DNA of 64,000 bases. It comes from Conoideocrella luteorostrata (taxonomy: Eukaryota; Ascomycota; Sordariomycetes; Hypocreales; Clavicipitaceae). The notes beneath the pieces were generated by a model, which saw only the letters and a list, made by a program, of their open reading frames with translations, made no database searches and was not told the DNA's origin. The stretch covers positions 1 to 64,000 of the forward strand of contig JASWJB010000212.1 of the NCBI GenBank assembly GCA_032433595.1, written 5' to 3'. Shown one piece after another: positions 60,369 through 64,000 of the stretch; position 1 is the first letter of the stretch, and each line of letters opens with the position of its first letter. Both the position numbers and the translations under genes were made by a program.

Positions 60369-61460
60369 CTAAGCGTCGACCTTGTATCGACGAATTCGAC
60401 AGAGTAGATCTTTTGCGTATGCAGCTGCCACCATTGCTGCATATCCTTGCCACTCTTTATTCCTATGAGAATCTGAGTAGTCACATATACCGCGGATAAG
60501 AAGGCAAGGAAACTGAATCATTACCCCGGCAGCTCCCATCTCAAAGCAGAGAATATCCTTCTCCTTTGTAAGCTTATCGCGAAGAACAGCATTTTGTATT
60601 AACCGGTCTGCTGAAGCAATCGTGCCATAGTGGACTGCTGGATCATCATCTTTATCCTTGATACGGGACCTTCGTTCCACAAGGTGCAATGGACTTTGGC
60701 TGCAGACTACAGAGCAGCTTGAGTCATTATCCAGCGGGTGAGTGACTTCACTTCGGTAAAGACGATCGGTGCATTGACTTGGGCGGCTATACTCATTTTG
60801 CAGTCTTGGGTCTCTCCTGATAGCACTGTTGATAGCCGCGCCAAGCTTATTTCCATCTTCTTCGTAATCGGCTTCAAGGCCGCTCACTGCCGATAGCAGA
60901 GCCAGAGGCGAAGGGGAAAATTGGCCAGCTGATCGACAGGCCTGGTTCTGAACAGTCTTGCCGAAGTCATACTGAAACACGTGGCCTAGCCCATCAGTGG
61001 GAACCCCCACAACGACATCACCTAAGCGAATATCATGCCTCGGACTCGGTGCACCGCCACCGATGCCGACCATTAGACCAATTCTAATATTAGGGAAACT
61101 ATGAAGCATGTCTGTTGCGACACTTGCTGCGGGGACTATCCCGTACTGCCTGTCGGGTAAGGCCGCGATAACAACATTATGATGTCCAATCTTACCTAAT
61201 GTATACTCATTGTTGTCGCCGGACGGTATATGCTCCGGACGGTTGTGCTTTTCATCGAGAAAAGCTTGTACAGCAACGTACTCTGTAGTGATAGCACAGA
61301 TGCAACCGACAGTGTAGTATTTGGGGGCCAGCGACTTCAGGTCGGTGCTCACTCCTGGCAGCTGAGCATTATCAGATTCTGTCTTCCTCTTCTTGTCTGA
61401 TCCATGGATGGCTGCATGGTCATGCTCAAGCCCAAAATCTCTCCTCGGCATCGTCTGCAT
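60369..61460 (-). CDS. PNP_UDP_1 (nucleoside phosphorylase-like) N-terminal domain of a fungal NLR, now free-standing
   Basis: A single intact frame of 363 residues from ATG 61460 to TAG at 60369. After a charged N-terminal 45 residues it carries a complete phosphorylase/nucleosidase-type domain: VGCICAITTEYVAVQAFLD (51-69), LMVGIGGGAPSP (129-140), DIRLGDVVVGVP (143-154), HYGTIASADRLIQNAVLRD (277-295), CFEMGAAGVM (305-314) and RGICDYSDSHRNKEWQGYAAMVAAAYAKDLL (323-353). In relatives this is the N-terminal effector of NACHT or NB-ARC proteins. Here the frame stops just after the domain and the NACHT part follows as a relic, so the product would be a truncated NLR or stand-alone enzyme. The usual second Glu of the FEMEAAG motif is Gly309, so catalysis may be lost. 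The Asp of CDYSD is kept. Confidence 0.82.
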   Translation of the reverse strand: MQTMPRRDFGLEHDHAAIHGSDKKRKTESDNAQLPGVSTDLKSLAPKYYTVGCICAITTEYVAVQAFLDEKHNRPEHIPSGDNNEYTLGKIGHHNVVIAALPDRQYGIVPAASVATDMLHSFPNIRIGLMVGIGGGAPSPRHDIRLGDVVVGVPTDGLGHVFQYDFGKTVQNQACRSAGQFSPSPLALLSAVSGLEADYEEDGNKLGAAINSAIRRDPRLQNEYSRPSQCTDRLYRSEVTHPLDNDSSCSVVCSQSPLHLVERRSRIKDKDDDPAVHYGTIASADRLIQNAVLRDKLTKEKDILCFEMGAAGVMIQFPCLLIRGICDYSDSHRNKEWQGYAAMVAAAYAKDLLCRIRRYKVDA

Positions 61461-63179
61461 AATGGGCTAATGATATAGAATCGAATTAAGAAGCAAGACT
61501 TTCAGGAGACAGAATCAGGAATTCACAAGGTGTTGGCAGGGTGTCTCTTCTAACAGCTTGGATAGATACAGGCGGCTCTATGATAATGAGCGGGACGAGT
61601 GGTTTGACAGCGCGAGCTGTCTTTCCGCTTGCGAACGACCAGTGGGAAGGTGGCGATACTTGGCGCAGTTGAATGAGGGATGTCGCTCGGATGGACTGTT
61701 ATTATCAACGATGCGTTGGACGGCGTGACCATTCCTGAGGCAGAAGCAGCGCAGTTTATAACTACGCAGGCACCTGCAGAAGCAAGTTTGTCAAAAATTA
61801 GTCGTTGATCAGTGGTCCATTGACACTAGTTGAAAGAGCCATCACTCGCCCAATTGCGTCACTACCCGCCCACCACTGAAACGGGTGAGGCACTGAAGTC
61901 CCTACATGTTACACCCTGGACCGAGAGATTGCAGCTCGTAAGGGGTTACTGATTTCCAACACCGCGGGCAGTAAACCGCTCCACGGATGGATGCACGGGC
62001 CGATTCTAGCGCCTTATCGGGTGGGAGTCTCAGATATTGACGATGCGGACTAATGCTGGGGAAAGGTCCGCCCTGTGGAGGCGTTCCACTGGTGAAGACC
62101 TCACGGGAAGGGACAGAGAATAGTACATTTAAATGTGTGGTGATGTGAATAGAACAGAGTGACCTGCTGTACTCCCTACTACCTGTGAATATGCGGCCAT
62201 TCTCGAATGTGTTCACTTGTGGGGTTCAAGAGCTTGCCGAAATATTGTGGGCTGCCCACTGCTGCTCAGGTTTGTCCCAACGACGCGTCGGTGCGTTCGG
62301 AGGATAATTCAGCAATTCACCACATCCTACTGCAGCGTTCCCAGCGCGTCAAGACTCTCATCTGAATCGGTAAAAGTGGAGGAGAGTGTTCAGAGTCATT
62401 CAGAGCGGAACATGGCTCTAGGTGTGAATCGCTTGGGCATCGACAAAGCTCACAACAGAATGACCATGGACGAATACAATATACCCGCGCAAACACGTGC
62501 CGCTGCAACATTGATTATTTGTGCACGGATGCAGAGACGCACAGATGCCAGACGTACGGTATCCCGCAAGCACAACCAGGATCACTCTGCTGCATGGCGG
62601 CGGCCGGTTAGGCGGAACTCGTCTCCGAAGCTCCAGCATGCATATGCGAAATGGCATCTGCATCGTGAGCTTTTTCAGGTGTGACGAGGCATCAAGGCCT
62701 GTCAGTTTTGGCATTTTCCCCCAGTACGTCAGGACAAAATTGGCTGCGAAGTGACAGAAACGCTAGAGTTATTTGAGTCGTCACAAATGACCTCCGAGCA
62801 GCACGGAATGTCAAGTTTTCGATGCATTTAATTCCTGGACCGATCACAAATCACTCCGTAACATCTTGCCAGCTGGAGGATACTGCGAGATCAACTTTAG
62901 ACTCTGGTTGAGGAGACAAAGCAGAGCAGAAGAAGTTCGGTCTGGATACGATATCAATCATCCGCTGCGGCCATTCTCAGCCGCTTTTGGCTGACAAAGG
63001 CCGATTGCCCGACCAAAAGAGGATCAATGCAATCCGTCAAAGATGGGGCCCGTTACTCGGCTTGATAATAAATCATATAGGGCACGGGGATGTCTCTGGA
63101 GCAGGCCGGTGGACTGCGCCTAACTTGCCCAAGCCTGAAGAATCGCAGTTTGAAATTGCTGGCTTGACATTTTGTCGAC

Positions 63180-63585
63180 GTAAAACGCACACCCAAAACT
63201 CACGAATGCTGGAGTCTGACGCACAACCAGCAACGCTCAGTACCTTCGTGAAAGGTTCTCGCAGAGACCTTCTGGAATTCGTAGGGACCTTTCTCTTACC
63301 GAGATCAAATGGTCTAGCAGCTCGATCGTCGTTTGTCGAGTTACTGCACACTTCAAATAAAAATAGTAGGTAGGGATGTAATACACAAAACACACTCAAT
63401 AAAATTTCCGGGAGAGAAATTCGTAAATTCTTTTCTGCCTGCCTGTCTTTGTATTCTGCAAAGGGCATAATCGCACTACTTATAGCTATAACGTTCCTTC
63501 TAACCAAATTGGTCAAGTCCACAGCTCACGTGAATTCAATGAGGTCACCCTAGAGGATCTATTCCGCCCACACAATATCTTGTGA
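63180..63585. repeat. NLR-linker repeat, copy B
   Basis: Same order of blocks as copy A, about 3.2 kb away and in the same orientation. It has no neighbouring PNP or NACHT sequence, so it may be the stump of a second NLR gene or part of an element shared by the family. Confidence 0.75.
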
Positions 63586-63733
63586 CAAAAGCATTCCATT
63601 GTTGGATGAAGGTGGCGAACAAGGAGATGGAATTGGGACAAAGGGGCGGTGTGCAGGGTGTGAGCGTGTATGCGGGCTGAAGGCTCCGGTCTGAATCAAG
63701 TCTGTCGCAGGGAAATATGAGCCTATTTAAGGG

Positions 63734-63790
63734 TCATAACTACACATGAAAAGTGGCCTCTGGCTACGCCATTTTTTGTGTGACAAAGTC
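63734..63790. repeat. 57-bp dispersed repeat, copy 2
   Basis: Partner of 38479-38535 in the same orientation, about 25 kb away, with 47 of 57 bases identical and no gaps. C/T and G/A differences dominate. Confidence 0.75.
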
Positions 63791-64000
63791 CTAAGAGCTT
63801 GAAGTAGTATGGTGGACTGCCATCTTGCCTCGGCGCAGGGCTCTCATCTCAATATTGACTAGGTCTTTCTCAACAATGAATGGAATAACCTCGCAGAGGT
63901 ACGTTGTACTATAGGTGAATATTGAAAGGCTAAAATATACAATGAGTTGTCACTCGACTTGACCAGACAAGAAACTCGCAGATGGCGGCCTTCCAATGAC

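Larger units (their letters stand above)
61461..64000. other. gene-poor intergenic region at the window end
   Basis: It holds the promoter of the PNP gene, then no supportable gene. Open frames at 61902-62216 (-), 62217-62684 (+) and 63073-63522 (-) have no domain. It contains the second copy of the NLR linker repeat (63180-63585), the second copy of the 57-bp repeat (63734-63790) and a CACTCCGTAAC motif near 62853. Confidence 0.5.

Overview
The window looks like nuclear DNA of a filamentous ascomycete (Pezizomycotina), probably Hypocreales. The supporting features are many 50-140 bp GT-AG introns, a Zn2Cys6 transcription factor, an Slt2/Mps1-type MAP kinase, a CFEM/PTH11-like receptor, fungal-type PNP-NACHT (NLR) remains, and a Tad1-like LINE relic with an AT-rich, RIP-like look. 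I cannot name the species. No rRNA, tRNA or CRISPR array was recognised.

Layout. Positions 1-8155 are a gene-poor stretch. It leads into a large six-exon Zn2Cys6 regulator (8156-12160, +), followed by another gene-poor stretch of about 6.8 kb with a GAGT minisatellite. Next comes a secreted DUF3455 protein (18988-19827, +) and a 317-bp purine tract. Positions 21300-34855 are a gene-dense housekeeping block. It holds the cell-wall-integrity MAP kinase (-), a low-molecular-weight phosphatase (-), a PRELI/UPS mitochondrial lipid-transfer protein (-), a beta-lactamase-like serine hydrolase (-), homoserine kinase (+), a DapA-like aldolase/lyase (+) and a THEM6-like hotdog protein (+). A WD40 gene that appears broken follows (35361-36754). 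Positions 36755-51731 are gene-poor, with one unrecognised ORF (42481-43413, -) and a decayed Tad1-like LINE (48898-50930, -). An RBR E3 ubiquitin ligase with two CCCH fingers (51732-54414, -) and a CFEM-GPCR (56964-58650, +) come next. The end holds a fungal NLR locus: an intact PNP domain ORF (60369-61460, -) with a frameshifted NACHT relic on its 3' side (about 59000-60368). A second diverged copy of the linker sequence lies at 63180-63585.

The intact genes do not form an obvious biosynthetic cluster. They cover signalling (MAPK, phosphatase, receptor, transcription factor), ubiquitin transfer, mitochondrial lipid transport and threonine synthesis. The most unusual material is a dispersed near-palindromic motif (TACTCCGTA/TACGGAGTA) recurring dozens of times, almost all between genes, and the decayed NLR and LINE. 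I did not find a convincing new multigene system. Exon boundaries were assigned by eye from splice signals, frame continuity and family conservation.
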